This document shows positions 1 through 11,857 of a DNA stretch of 64,000 nt, one piece after another. Position numbers and translations under genes: made by a program. The stretch's first letter is position 1. Every line of letters begins with the position of its first letter. The stretch comes from Blasia pusilla (taxonomy: Eukaryota; Marchantiophyta; Marchantiopsida; Blasiales). The stretch spans positions 19,530,001 through 19,594,000 of the forward strand of contig CM114272.1 of assembly GCA_050084515.1 (NCBI GenBank). Direction: 5' to 3'. The notes beneath the pieces are model-generated. The model was given only the letters and a program-made list of their open reading frames with translations. It did no database searches and was not told the DNA's origin.

Positions 1-1680
1 CGCTCGAATAAATTCACACTACCATTTTCTTGAGCTGTGGCGACCTTTGCATAGATCACGACCATACCTTCTTACCATGATTTCAGTATTTAGATTGTTA
101 CCCCTATGTGCTTAGGTAGGGCTTTGTCTGCTATCGGTCAAGTAATGTGGATGTCTGTTTTACTTATCCTTCCAAATGGTGTAGTGTCATAATTGATAAC
201 GTAGAGCCTTAGCTTGTACATTAACTTAGCTCATACACAACCACTTAGATAGTAATTAAGGCATCTTCAATGCTTGGGCTTTTTCCTTTTACCTACTACC
301 TCTAGTCAAGGTAAATTCTCAGCAGTTATAACTCCTTGTTTCTATTCGCCTTCCTCTTCCCTAAGCCACAACATCATGCACCTACTACAACTCCCATCTT
401 TTGTTGTTGTTGTTTTTTTAGGTAGTAAATCATTGGGTACATGTATCTTGTCGGTTGACCTATGTACTTGGGTACCTTGGTATAGTTGTCACATAACTAC
501 TATGATAGATCGCATGGCATGCTCAACCTGCTAAACAACACAACGTGCCAGCTGACATCTCGACTTGTTAAGCCTCTACAGTGTCTACTTGTTGAGCTAC
601 TATACTATAGTAGACCCGTAACCAATACCGACGCCGTGGGAGCACCATACATTTTTTTTCCTTTCTTGGTTGGCTCCAATCAATATTAACTTTGGATAGT
701 TGGGAATCTCCTTATGTCTTTTTCTGAACTCCATTTAACTCACTTGTTCTTCCATTCATTTATTTTCTAGTGGAAAGTTTAGTATGACTTGGAGACGATT
801 CAACCAATTGGATGCAAGGATCCTCATTGATCACTTCTCGGCGGCAAACCAATGCACGATGTAGGTTAAATTTCCACGGCCTATACAAATGGCTACCATT
901 CCCAAATTGGAGGTGTTTGAAATAGTGTACTATAGCGGTGAAAACTTTGGGTTATTGAAAAAAATTAGACTTGAGTCCAATAGTATTTAAAAATGGCATG
1001 ACTTGAGTCCAATAATGTTTAAAAATGGCTTTGAGCCTTGCTATTAAGTGCAATGTTCAGTAGTAGCTAGTCCATGGATTATGAGACAATTATGTAATCA
1101 TTTCATTGTAGTTGATCATGGATTTCAAAAAAATTGTGCATGAAGCTTTGTCCCATTCTAAATATGAATCATTGGCTAAAATTTTATCATCATCACAAAT
1201 CGACATGCACTTGTCATAAAAAATATCTTGAATGTGTACTTAAAGTAGCATAAATTAATTAAAGTTCTACAATGCATGAGCTATTCCTATTCCATATCTA
1301 ATCCTCAAAATTTTTGTAAGAGATTAATATGTATGTAGGATGTAAAATTTGTAAGTAAAAGATATGAAATTTGACTAGTTTTTTACATTTTCCATACCTT
1401 ACTTCCATATCAAAAAGATGTGTTTTAGTTTTTGACATATGAAAATAACTTATATGAAATACATGTCCATTTTATTTTACAACTTCATGTGCAACATGCA
1501 TAGCAATGATAGCTAATCTCTAACAAAATAAATAGTCAATATGTATTGAAAGAGTAAAATCATATTATGTGGATTAGGTGAAATTTTGATACGAATTTGA
1601 TATCAAAGTTAGCACTTTATATTTTTCTATTGAATTGGCATAAAAATTTCAATTCTCAACTTTTGTGTTGAATACTAAAA
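1..1680. other. AT-rich stretch without a recognisable gene
   Basis: Only short chance reading frames occur, with no domain, splice pattern or LTR that I recognise. The only structure seen is a 32-bp tandem duplication, listed separately. The base composition resembles the intergenic repeats elsewhere in the window. Confidence 0.5.
968..1031. repeat. 32-bp unit tandemly duplicated
   Basis: Two adjacent copies begin at 968 and 1000, both starting GACTTGAGTCCAATA and ending TTTAAAAATGGC, with only a few differences. It is a simple local duplication in noncoding DNA. Confidence 0.8.
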
Positions 1681-1684
1681 ATAA

Positions 1685-1866
1685 TGACTTACCCAAAATA
1701 TTAAGTTTTTTTCAATATGGCTCCAAATGAGCTGAAACGAAGAGGAATCCTGCTCTCTCAAGTTACTCATGGCCTCAACATGCCATCCTTGACCTCATGA
1801 GGTTGCCCTCCACTATCCTTGAAGGCCCTATACTAGATCTCGTCGATCTATCCTAAAAGACGTGAC
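1685..1866 (-). mobile_element. Partial gypsy LTR, reverse orientation
   Basis: The sequence matches the inner half of the LTR at 10852-11486. Shared blocks include the stretch around CAATATGGCTC, the GAGCTGAAACGAAG-like block and the CTAGATCTC...CCTAAAAGACGTG end. It stops at the LTR terminus and abuts an integrase fragment in the opposite orientation, so the junction is a rearrangement and not a normal element end. Confidence 0.7.
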
Positions 1867-1884
1867 TACGCATTGAGAAGCTAT

Positions 1885-2160
1885 TGACCGAGGATTTGGC
1901 AATTCTATCTAGGAGATTATGTCTAGCTACAATAGATGGCATCAAAGATATTGGACATGACGGCGGTCGAGATGCACTATTTTGCGAGTGCAAGAGATTT
2001 TACCTTTAGGAGTCCTTATTTAGAGGGTCCTAATGGTATTATTTGGAAAAATCATATGTGTAACTGTGCACCATGTCATCTTCCAAACACGGATGAGAGT
2101 ATTGATCCAAGCTAGATAATTGTTCCTGTAGGCTTGAGATGTATGTAGGCTTGAGATGTA
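1885..2160 (+). pseudogene. Ty3/gypsy integrase C-terminal fragment
   Basis: In broken frame the plus strand encodes residues matching the C-terminal integrase region of copy A (11858-12404), including the block CNCAPCHLPNTDESIDP. Stops interrupt the frame, and a 17-bp duplication of GTAGGCTTGAGATGTAT lies at its end. Nothing upstream of the integrase is present. It is a dead scrap of the methyltransferase-carrying gypsy family described below. Confidence 0.75.
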
Positions 2161-2162
2161 TT

Positions 2163-3690
2163 CGAGCTCCAAGGTGATCAAATTTGGCAAGAAGGGATAC
2201 AAATATCGGGCGCAACTGAACAACTAGTCCGCGGATCTGTGGCGTGTCGCGTACGAGTTACCCGCTGCCCCAAAAGAAGAACTGGACTATGATGCTCTCA
2301 TCTGAGAGAAAGAATTGGAAGAACTTGGGTGTGTGACAATGAAGCGATTAGGAAGAAATGGCTACAAGCCGCAGATGTTGAGCCCTCCCCTCTTCGCGCA
2401 ATTCTGTAAGTTATACCAGGTCTTGTTCAATCATAGTAGGACATATTATATGAGTAATAAGCTTGTGAAGCAATGTTATATTCTTTGGAACATGCATCTG
2501 CAACTCGAAGAGCCAAGAGTTGGTACAGGCCCACGTCATCGATTTAATAGGAGCTTTGACACCGAGAGAGAAATCTTATCTCTCTCCCTTCTTAATTCGG
2601 GGCTGGTACAGGCCCATGTCATTGATTTAATAGGAGCTTTGACACCGAGAGAGAAATCTTATCTCTCTCCCTTCTTAATTTGCTTGTACACTTATGTCGA
2701 GGAGGTTGCCCTTGACGAGTATTCAGAGTGGTTTACGGCTACCCTAATTAGAAATCCGAAGACAACCGAAGCATCTACTTCGGATACTTGGGAAGCAACA
2801 GTAGTAACACCAGTGGCAACATCTCAAAGTGTGCCAAGAACTAGGCAAAGGCCAACAGAAGGATTTTTGTCCCGACCATCCTCACACTCTCCTAAAGTGC
2901 CAAGACCTAAGAGAGTCCGGCTCAAAGCACCAGAAGAAGAAGAAGAAGTAGAGGGAGTGGAGATGCTTGTGGCGGCCGCAGTAGAACTGGCGGTCATTCC
3001 TTCAAGTTCAGGGGAAAATTTTTCTATACAACCTGTACATACAAACCTGAAGCATTTGACATCATTCTTGGGGGTCGCCAAACCATTGCTGCAAGAGTTA
3101 AGGAAGATCGGGAGCTTGGCCAACCATGCGCGAGCGCAAGATTACTTGGAGATCCTCAGGCAAAGCATGGCTGTCGGGACTCAAATGCAAAGGATAATCA
3201 ATGAGTCAATGGAAAGACAAAATTGTACGTAGGAGAAGGAGATCGAAGAGCTGAAGAAGTCTCTTTGCCGGGCTGAAGCATAAGTGGTAGAAGCCAAGTA
3301 TGAATTGTGCAATGCCCAGCAATGGAAAGCTTGGCAATCGACATCGAGCATGGAGCAGATGAGCTCTTTATGCAATTACAACAATTTGTGCTCCACATGG
3401 AGAAGTTATAGGTGTAGATTGATCTTCTCCAGGCCAGTCTTCAGAGTGCGATGACGGAGAATGCGAAGAAAGGGAAGCTAATTATGGATCAGCAATAGAC
3501 GAATAGTGACTTAGTACCCCAATGGAGCCAAGCTGCAGCGAAGATAGCAATGTTGGAGGCCGATCAAAAACTTAGGGTAGAGGTATGCGAAGAACCAAAA
3601 GGGGCCCAAGATCTAATCAATGATGCGATCCAGAATTTTGAAGCCCAAATCACGGAGGAGCTGGATTATGTCGACCAACATTGAAAGAGA
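2163..3690 (+). pseudogene. Decayed ORF with Glu-rich and coiled-coil regions; element gag suspected
   Basis: The longest open piece is 2315-3232 (305 codons). Recognisable coding-like sequence continues upstream to about 2163 with two stops, and downstream to about 3690 with several. The protein has an aromatic N-terminal part, a Pro/Ser-rich middle, a run of seven acidic residues before VEGVEM, and a helical C-terminal part rich in Glu, Leu and Lys. I recognise no catalytic domain. An 83-bp duplication changes frame inside it. Position among element debris suggests a retroelement gag-like protein, but this is inference. Confidence 0.45.
2522..2687 (+). repeat. 83-bp tandem duplication that shifts frame
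   Basis: Copies at 2522-2604 and 2605-2687 both begin GGTACAGGCCCA and differ at only a few bases. The period of 83 is not a multiple of three, so the two copies are read in different frames inside the 305-codon ORF. One copy must therefore be read out of its ancestral frame. Confidence 0.9.
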
Positions 3691-3699
3691 CAATTTCGA

Positions 3700-5796
3700 A
3701 CAACATATTGTAGCGTTACCTAAGGTGGCAGAACCACCATGTTTGTAGGAACCGCCCATAACACCTTTTGTACCTTCAGAGATAAGAGTGCAGAACAAAG
3801 TTTTAGGTTCTTTAAAGGTAGTGGGAGGGTGGAAAGAGAGGATGAAGAACAACACGCCATATCTTGTCAACCGACCATCGACCATTCATGGCCAACCTCC
3901 CCCTGATGTAGAAATTGTAGAATTTCCAAATGATAGGAGTCCTTAGGGACATTGCGGAAGTAGAATAGAACCGATAGAGTGTTGACCGAGACGACTCACA
4001 TTTTAGCATTTGAGACGACTCACATAGTGCCCACGTTTTTTAAATTTTGATAGAAAGAGCAATTTTTGTACAGAAGTCTTCCTTGAGTGAAGACTAAAGA
4101 CTCAATACTAGAAGTAAAGAGGCCTATTTTATTGAAATTGTGAAAAAAAACCTTGACTGACATAACTTTGATGAGAGGACAGTAGATGTTAAAAGATTAA
4201 GGATTGTCTTGGAAGAGTGAGAATTGTGTAAAAATAGGAAAATAAGTTAGAAGAGGAAGCACGGGTGCTTCGCAAGGAAGACCGCAGTAAGAATAGTGTA
4301 AAAGATTGTCAACAAAGATTGGAAAGAGCTTCTTTTTAAAGAAGACTGAAGGTAGTCTCTGTGCAAAGACTGGGTACAAAGAACGAAGAGCAAAGACCCA
4401 AGAGCAAAGAACCAAGACCAAAGACTGGGTACAAAGAACGAAGAGAAAAGACCAAAGACCAAAGACTCAGAATTCTAAGAAGGAAGAGGAAGAAGCAGAT
4501 CAAAGAAATCAAAGAGTCTTCACAAAGTGGGAAGGTGTATTAAGAATAGGAATAGAAAGATAGAGAATGCTTTGAAGAAAGCTGATTGAAAGAAAGTAGA
4601 AAGGAGGACTCTTCGCAACAATAGAAGGGTAAGAGTCTTTGCAAAGATAGGATCGTGAAGAGAAGACTACGAAGAGCATGAAGAATATGCAGACTGAACC
4701 GTCGCGGCGGTTTTGGAAGCCGGAAATGGAGTGGCGCAAGAGTTTAAAAGGGAGCGGAACTGAATCACCAGGGCAACCAATTGTCGTAGGAAGATGGAGG
4801 GTTGGGAATTTGAATGGAGGAGGTTAGGATTAGGAATTAGAGATCTAGAGTAGAATAGGAAGACCGATCAGAAATTGTTAAAGACTATTTAAGGAATAGA
4901 GCAGAGAAGCACGGGGTCATTCTCTGGTGTCTTGAATCTTCCAAGTACTTGTGATTGAGCGAATGAAGAGGGATTATTCTCGTGTGTTTGGAATTTCCCA
5001 GTACTTGTGAGGATTTTGTGTGGAGAGGTTGTTGGGGGATGATCCAAGCTGAAGAGTCTTTTACTTTTTGAAGCTTGCAATACTTTCTAGTCCTTTCCAC
5101 TCTTTGATGCAAAAGAAGAGTCTTCTCTCATGCTTTCTGATGTGCGGAGTTGAGTGTAAAACCTTATTGGGCTACAGTAGAGATGAGAGTTGAGTCTTGT
5201 GATTTCAAAATCCCAGAAGATAATCAAGAAGAGCGTAGGAAAGCTATTAGACAGTGAGTAACATGCCATGACAGATTCAATTTTGAAAGTAGGATGAGCC
5301 GCCATTCTTGAGGTCTCTTTGAGGTCTTCGTTGGAGCTTTGTTATTCCAGATTCGAAAGAGTCTTTGTCTCCACTTGAGAAGAGTCTTTTCGAAGAGGGA
5401 AGAAAATCTTTTTATTCTTTTGTACTTGTAAAGGCAGTGTAGTTGTAGTTAGTCAATAGATTTAGTGAAGAAGGAGTTATTCTTGATTTTTCTTATAAAA
5501 CCTCTCTTTACTAAGGAAACGGTGGTCTCTTGGGAACGAACTTAGTACTTTGCGATAGAAAGGGTACCTTTTTCCTTGAGTTTTACATCACATTATGGGA
5601 TTGCAAGAAGGTGACTAACGATGGGATGACATAGCATCCAACCTTCTGATCTTAGCACCAAAAAGGTGCATACAATTCAAAAAAAATTTGTAAGCTACTT
5701 GGAGTAAGAGGGACCTAACCACCAACTAAGGGGGTGATTGGGATCTAGTTGTTCATGTATAGAAAGGTTACGGTTCATAGTTAGATGGATCTTAGA
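3700..5796. other. Purine-rich noncoding region with degenerate repeats
   Basis: No gene is supported. Visible structure: GAGACGACTCACAT occurs twice near 3987 and 4012; GAAGAGTCTT-type blocks recur from 4500 to 5400; two diverged copies of a block around TACTTGTGA lie at 4945-5020; GCACCAAAAAGGTGC forms a small stem near 5657. The block near 5713 (GGGACCTAACCACCA) reappears in reverse complement near 11630, just inside the LTR of gypsy copy A, so part of this is probably retroelement 3' noncoding sequence. Confidence 0.4.
4363..4455 (+). repeat. Tandem CAAAGA-rich repeat
   Basis: Two copies of a block starting CAAAGACTGGGTACAAAG lie about 57 bp apart, separated by further CAAAGA and CCAAAGAC repeats. 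Short ORFs here are by-products of the repeat. Confidence 0.75.
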
Positions 5797-5800
5797 CTTA

Positions 5801-6006
5801 TCTATATTATTATGGGAGAGTGCCTTCTTGATTTGCAAACACTTCTCTCCTTGACACGTGGCAATTGGGCAGCAAGAAAATGTTTCATATGCTACGGGCA
5901 GCAAGGAAAAAATCTAAATTTATGTATCATTAATCTCTTTCCTTCACGGGCTATACATTTACTCTTCAAACACTTTTTAATTTTCCTTGCATTGCACGGG
6001 CACTTT
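5801..6006 (+). mobile_element. Helitron-like non-autonomous unit, copy 1
   Basis: The unit starts TCTATATTATTATGGGAGAG, contains GACACGTGGCAA, and ends in GCATTGCACGGGCAC. This layout resembles plant non-autonomous Helitrons: a TC start with TAT-rich sequence, an internal ACGTGGCA block and a 3' end with a GCxCGGGC-type motif. There are no terminal inverted repeats. A second copy follows directly with a 207-bp period. The exact 3' CTRR end is not clear. Confidence 0.45.
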
Positions 6007-6222
6007 ATCTATATTCTTATGGGAGAGTGCCTTCTTGATTTGCAAACACCTCTCCGCTTGACACGTGGCAACTGGGCAGCAAGAAAATGTTTCACATGCT
6101 ACGGGAAGTAAGAAAATTTTGAATTTATGTGCAACATCATTAATCTCTTCCCTTCACGAGCCATACATTAGCTCTTCAAACACTGTTTTATTCCTAGTGC
6201 ATCGCATTGGGCATCTTACTAC
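6007..6222 (+). mobile_element. Helitron-like non-autonomous unit, copy 2
   Basis: This is a diverged head-to-tail copy of the preceding unit, with the same 5' block (TATGGGAGAGTGCC at 6018), the same ACGTGGCAA block and a 3' end GCATCGCATTGGGCATC. Its end is closer to the hairpin-then-CT ending expected of Helitrons than that of copy 1. Confidence 0.45.
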
Positions 6223-7489
6223 TGTGTATGAAAACTGATATCTTTTCATATAACAATTGTCATAGCAGATGAGACATAAGGCAAGATAGTATTGATGCCT
6301 TAGAGGAATCTAGTACTTCCCTATTTTGAAAGCTCATATGTAACGTGCTCTTAGGAGATGACCTACAAGCATAGGTCATACTTCCCTTTATGAGGAGTGG
6401 CAACCTTAGAGAGGTTGACCCTCTCATCCTCATTATGGAGCCACGTGGGCCTATATGATTCGAGGGCTAGTTGGTAATTGTCAGGGAGTTAGTACCTTGT
6501 ATGCTACAGGTTATTAGTAACCTGCAAGGAGGAGGTTACATGTGTGTACAAGTCGTCCATGGAGGTACCCAAGGGAATATACCTAGGATGAATCTTATTC
6601 AAAGCTTATCTTCCTCTAATCAAACCCATGTTGGGATCGATAATACAATGCAACTTACATGTATTGAGCTTGGATTCTCTCTTGAAGAGTGAGTTAGGAT
6701 TGATCAAATATCATATATATTGAGAGTTTATTGTAGATTATCTCTTACTGCTATCATAATATGTATCATTGAGTGGATGTTCCAATGAAGCATAGCTAAT
6801 TGTAAATTTCATCAATGTTACATTTTTATCATTGGGGTTATTTAGTCGTTCATGTTTACATATGTTAGGATTTATTGTTAGATGGATCTTAGACTTGTGT
6901 GTATGAAAACCGATGTCTACTTGCGGAACAAGAGAGACTGCACTCATTAAGTAGTTCCTGTCATAGCCTTGCGATTGTAGACCCCGTGCGCATGTCTTGG
7001 TTGGACGGTGCTTGAGACTATGATGGGTGTAGAAAGAAAAAGAAGTGAAGAAGAGGTACCATATGAGAGGAGGGAGACACTCTCATATTATGTGAGTGTT
7101 GACCAAACAATATGTTTGTGCGGAGCTTTCAAGTGTCAACCAACAAACTCTTCACTACACCATCTACTTTACTTGATTGGGATCCCCAAATAGTCATTAC
7201 TTACCAGTGCAACAACTTTGGGCAATGAATCAAGGCTACTGAATGTGTTGAACGAGTTTGGTGTTAATGTTACCAGCTTAGCAATATTGGCATATGCTCT
7301 TGCTCTATGTGTTGTGAATTTTTTTATCCCCATCATCACACAAGGCGCAAGAGTTTAGTTGTGTTCATCTTGTTTTTTCTTATGGTTCAAGGGGGTTGCC
7401 CCCGTCTTAAACTTGAACTTGAGCCAGGTTCCCAAGCAAGAGGTTCCCCGCAAATAGTTCTTCAGTTCTGCCTTCTTAGGATATACCAT
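6223..7489. other. No gene recognised
   Basis: Only short frames occur. Sequence near 6876-6915 resembles the left flank of the Helitron-like pair (TTAGATGGATCTTAGACTT near 5781) and a GTGTATGAAAAC block near 6223. This suggests the pair is inserted in a longer repeat that continues here. Confidence 0.4.
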
Positions 7490-8640
7490 CAAGAGAGAGA
7501 GGTTGGAGCATTGAACGATGCCCGGACCTTATCACACACCATGCACCTCGCAACAAACTAATGAACATCAGTCTGCATGCCTCACCACCAATACTTTATC
7601 TCGAGCAAACTGTATGTTCGCTCACTCCAAAGTGACCCAACTCCTTGTAGGCATACGTAATGCACCAAATGTGCTCTCTATGTACAATGAGGCACTATGC
7701 GCACTCTACCATCCTCCCAAACTCGCAACACATGTATTCCCTCCCATCGAAACTGTTTGGCTCGCTGTAGGATCCGATCCGGCTTTCTAGCACCAATTGT
7801 TCTTACGACGTTGCTAGTACGCGGGTACTCCAAGACTTATCTATCCTCGTGAATATCTTGGCTACATGTCGCCTTCTCACCGGCCTCTAGATATAAGGAC
7901 TCTCCATCAGACCTTGCCATCAAAGTCTCAACAATCTGGCTCTCCATAGCTAATAAGCCCAAATAGGCTGATGTGTGCTATCCTTGCGCTAACTCCTCAT
8001 CACTCTCTCCATGCCAATGAGCTCCAATCGCACCTCGTTGACTCGGACATGGGTGACGACTCAACCATCTGCATCCTAGTTGAGCATTCTAGGTCTATGC
8101 ATCACCTAGAAATCATATTCCTACAACAATAGAGCCTACCTTGCAAGCTTCCCTGTAAGCTTGTCGAACTCTATTGGTAATCGATAATGATGGTAAAGGG
8201 TTGCCGAATAAGTAACACCTAAAGTGTGCGACAACCAAGCACTAATCCTCATACGAGCTACACTTTGCCTTTGCAACCTTGTTTGAGCAACTAGCGCAAG
8301 CCACCAACTCTCTACCCTCATCATCATGCTGGGTAAGCACCGCTCCAAGCCCCAACATACTCCAATCAGTATGCAACTAGAAAGGACACCCCCCAATCCG
8401 TCTCCTTGATATAGGCGCAGACTTCAACCCGTCCTTGAGCAACTAAAATGCTCTCTCCTACTCACCCCCCCAATACCACTTATGATCCATCTTGGTGAGA
8501 AAGGTTAGCGGCTTTGCAATCAAACTGAAACCCTTAACGCACCGTCAATAGAAGTTTGCCAATCTTATGAATGCACGAACTTGACTCACATCTATAGGGC
8601 GTGGAATGCTTGAGACCAATTTACTCAATGCACTAATAAA
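7490..8640 (-). pseudogene. Gypsy pol fragment: RNase H and integrase zinc region
   Basis: Read on the minus strand it parallels copy A from the RNase H block (FDKLTGKLAR near 8160) to the integrase zinc-finger region (about 7520-7700), with many stops and frame breaks. It is continuous across the place where copy A carries the 15865-17138 insertion. It therefore serves as an empty-site reference for that insertion. No gag, RT palm or LTR is attached. Confidence 0.75.
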
Positions 8641-9300
8641 ATATTGGTTTGTGAAGCTTTAGTAGTGGGTGGCAAGACAGGGAGTATTGAGCGATTCATA
8701 AGAGAGTACGTGAAGCCCTAGACAATAATGTAGGTGTTGTATTCTACGCTCAAAATTTTGTGTTATGGAACAAATACTTAGATCAGGTAGCTTGCCTTGA
8801 GCACATCGGGAGACTCCTTGAATAGAAGCAGGGAATGGTTTTCATACCAGTAGAAATGGATAACTCCTAGGGACAAATCTAGGAGTAAGTTTTGAAAGTG
8901 CAATACATGTAGTGTAGATTATGTCATAAACTATTTCAATCATGAGCTATCTTGAAGTGCATTCATCTTGCATTGTGCCTAGAGTCTATATTATCCCAAA
9001 ATAAATTGGGTGAGCATGGGACCTCACTGTCCTCTATGCTAAAGTAGACTAGGAGGACCACAAATATTTGTATGAAACCAATTGTTCTCATCCGCAAATC
9101 CATATGGGGCCCAACAGGTCATGTTTTAATGGCCGCTGCATTGTACCCAAACTTCAGCATGTGAGCTTGAAACATACAAAGACTATTTTGAAAATTGATG
9201 AGAATGAATTCGGTTGTGATTAAATCAGAGAACCGACTCCATTCAGTTATTATGAATCTACCAGGCTTTAAAAACTGAGACTCTCCGACGGAACAAAACT
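8641..9300. other. No gene recognised
   Basis: The stretch lies between gypsy debris and a copia LTR. No domain, LTR terminus or repeat could be identified by eye. Confidence 0.4.
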
Positions 9301-9782
9301 CAAACAGCTATACACATATGCAGGTGATTTCTACACTTGCAGCATCATTTGCGCTCGTGTCTTGGGAGATGCAGCGCAAAGATTTTGGTGTAAGTATGTC
9401 TCATCACATCGTCACCCTAGCCCTTGTAGCAGTCTTCTATTAGGTCCGACTTTGTATGGTGGGTTCCATATATTGAAGATTGAGTTACAGTCAAGCTCAT
9501 GAGATACCTGAATTGCTACATTTGGCACTCACACGACGTAGGGAAGCTTAATCTTGGTTTGTCAATTAAGCATGATTATCTTAATTATGGTTAGTTAATC
9601 ACAGTTATGATAACTCGAGACTATGGTTAAGGATAGAGTTAGGGTTGCTTGTACATACCTTATATAATTGAGAAGAGGACCAGCCTTCACTCATTCTCTC
9701 AGTGCAAATTTTGTTCTCCATGATGGTGTATGTGTGTGAGAGCCGTTTTCCACTAGTTATGCTTGTTTAACAGTTTTCCACA
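9301..9782 (+). mobile_element. Probable copia 5' LTR (left end undefined)
   Basis: The region ends immediately before a tRNA-Met type primer binding site. It contains a TATA-like TTATATAATT near 9660 followed by CACTCATTCTCTCAGTGC, as expected for an LTR promoter. I could not find the TG start, so the left coordinate is approximate. Confidence 0.4.
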
Positions 9783-9796
9783 TGGTATGAGAGCAG
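9783..9796 (+). other. Retroelement primer binding site
   Basis: TGGTATGAGAGCAG is one base from the usual TGGTATCAGAGC site complementary to the 3' end of initiator tRNA-Met. It is the standard minus-strand priming site of plant Ty1/copia elements and marks the end of the upstream LTR. Confidence 0.65.
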
Positions 9797-10383
9797 AATG
9801 AGAACATCACTTGAAATACTTTGTGTTTGAAGAGAGAAGAGAGGCAAGAGAAGGCACAATTTCAGTTTGGGAGAAGGAAATTTTACTCTTAGCTCAGTGG
9901 GTGCAGATTTCAAGTGGAGCTTTGATGGTGATAAAACTTTGGAGGCGTTTTTTAGGGCTTTCCAAGTCGATTCAGCTGTTAGGCTCCGCTTCGGCTTGAA
10001 CGACTCCAAAGACTTTTTGCAGCCGTCTTGTAGAGCTCATCGAGAGCTTTCCAATGCATCCAAAATTGCTTGATTTTGGCACTCTAAGCTCCTGCATCAG
10101 CAATTTCAGTGTAGGAAAGTGCAATTAATGAAGAAAAGTTTTGTAGTTTGCTCTCTACAGGCTAATTTCGACTAGTTCTTTCATACGGTTGATCAATTTT
10201 GGAAAATTTCAGATCGATTTCTGTGTAGGAGTGGTCTATGCTTCAATTGGAGTAGTAGAAAGCCTGAAATTACATTGTTTGTGAGTGAAATCGTTTTTCA
10301 TAGCGTATTCCTCAACAGCAATCACAGGCGAGAAGCTAGACAAGTAGAATTACAATGTCTGAAAGTTTTGCATGAAATAATTT

Positions 10384-10840
10384 CTCATGGGTCAAGAACT
10401 ATGGAATCTTGTCACAAGTGATGAGGCCAAGCCAAAAGGTGATTCAACACACTTGAATGTTCCCGCTTGGAACAAACGCGCAAGGCAAGTAATCCACTAC
10501 ATTTCAATAACGATCAGTTCGCCAATGATAGGTCACATCTAAGATTTTGATATTCCAAAGGAGGCCTGGGATGCATTGGAAAAGCTATTCCAGACATCTT
10601 CAAAGGCCAGAAAGCTTCAATTGAAATAGCAATTGAACGAAGTGAGGAATGGATCGCAGAGCATCAATGATTATATTTTGAATATCGGACATATTGTTGA
10701 TCAGTTGAATAGCATTGGAGTGACAGTAGAAAATTATGATCTGACCTTATTCACTCTTCAAGGCCTTCCAAAGGATTATAAGTCCTTTGAGACCTCTATA
10801 TCTGTGAGAGAAAGAAGTATCCAACCTTTCAAGAGTTAGT
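10384..10840 (+). pseudogene. Ty1/copia gag fragment (UBN2-type)
   Basis: The translation carries the copia gag signature: a DFDIPKEAWDALEKLF block, then KARKLQLK and the LNEVRNGSQSINDYI segment, then LTLFTLQGLPKDYKSFE. Several stop codons interrupt it upstream of 10633, and it ends abruptly where a reversed gypsy LTR begins at 10852. The primer binding site about 600 bp upstream belongs to the same element. The rest of the polyprotein is missing, so this is a truncated dead copy. Confidence 0.75.
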
Positions 10841-10851
10841 TTGTCATGCGC

Positions 10852-11486
10852 ATACACATTGCTACACAACAGACATCGCTGTCACCAAACACACATACAC
10901 ACAAACACGCACGATCCCATGCTAACTCATGGCATCCAAACAACGAGACAAGAAATAATAAAATATCTCCAATAAAGTAAGATCCAATCTCTCTCTACAC
11001 CATCTCACACCATAGCTCTCAAAGGTGTGCACTCTCTATCATGTCAAACCAAACCTACTCTCCTAATGAAAGGCTCAGATTACACTCACAAGGCAAGGGA
11101 CCATAGCTCCGCTGCCTCATGCCAAGAGGTTCAACAAAGAGAGAATGAGTTCTCAAGCTCCCTCTCCTTGAGGTTTACCCCTCCCCTCTCCCAAGCTCTC
11201 TTCATGGTAACCTATTCTACCAAGTCACCTCCTTGGCTCTTGACATGATGTAAGAGGTCAAGGGCCACTTACCAAAAATACAAAGTCGATCATATATGCA
11301 AAATGGTACTTACCTAAAATAATAAGTTCCTCAATATGGCTCAAAATGAGCCGAAACGAAGGGGAAACCTGCTCTCTCAGGTTTCTCGAGGCCTCAGTAG
11401 GTCATCCTCGACCTACTGAGTGTGTCCTCCACTAATCACGAAGGCGCTCTACTAGATCTCACCGATATATCCTAAAAGACGTGGCA
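10852..11486 (-). repeat. LTR of gypsy copy A
   Basis: The plus strand begins TGTCATGCGCATACAC and ends AAAAGACGTGGCA, so the LTR reads TGCCACG...CATGACA on the minus strand (635 bp). Related LTRs lie at 32642-34055 (plus) and 55264-55757 (plus), with a partial one at 1685-1866. It interrupts the copia gag at 10840. No clean target duplication is visible, because another LTR piece adjoins it. Confidence 0.85.
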
Positions 11487-11487
11487 G

Positions 11488-11612
11488 TTTTCATGCGCAT
11501 ACACGTCGCTACACAACATACATCGCTGTCACCGAACACACACACAAACATGCATGATCCCATGCTAACTCATGACATCCAAACAACAAGACAAGAAGTA
11601 CTAAAATATCTC
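11488..11612 (-). repeat. Partial LTR abutting the full LTR
   Basis: These 125 bp repeat the last part of the same LTR, from TTGGAGATATTTTA to GCGCATGA on the minus strand. They sit head to tail against the start of the full LTR with only one or two bases between. Beyond it lies a purine-rich AGCTAGGGGGAAA on the minus strand, which could be the polypurine tract. Confidence 0.7.
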
Positions 11613-11857
11613 CAATTTCCCCCTAGCTGGTGGTTAGGTCCCTCTAACTCCAGATAGCCATCTATCCCTACCTACCATGACATACATCTCTCGAACGCTA
11701 AGAGCAAGAAGGTCGGGTGCTCATGTGGCCCCATCATTAGTCGCCTTCCTGTCATCCATGTCACAGAAAAATTCGGAATCAAAACCTACCTAGTATCTCC
11801 TCTATGTACATCTAGGACACATCCATCGTCGCCGAGGAACCCTAGTGAGAGATGGCA

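Noticed and set aside
4300-5420. Cluster of GAAGAGTCTTC words as heat-shock elements
   Set aside because: Spacing of GAA and TTC does not follow the nGAAnnTTCn rule, and the region is low-complexity repeat DNA.
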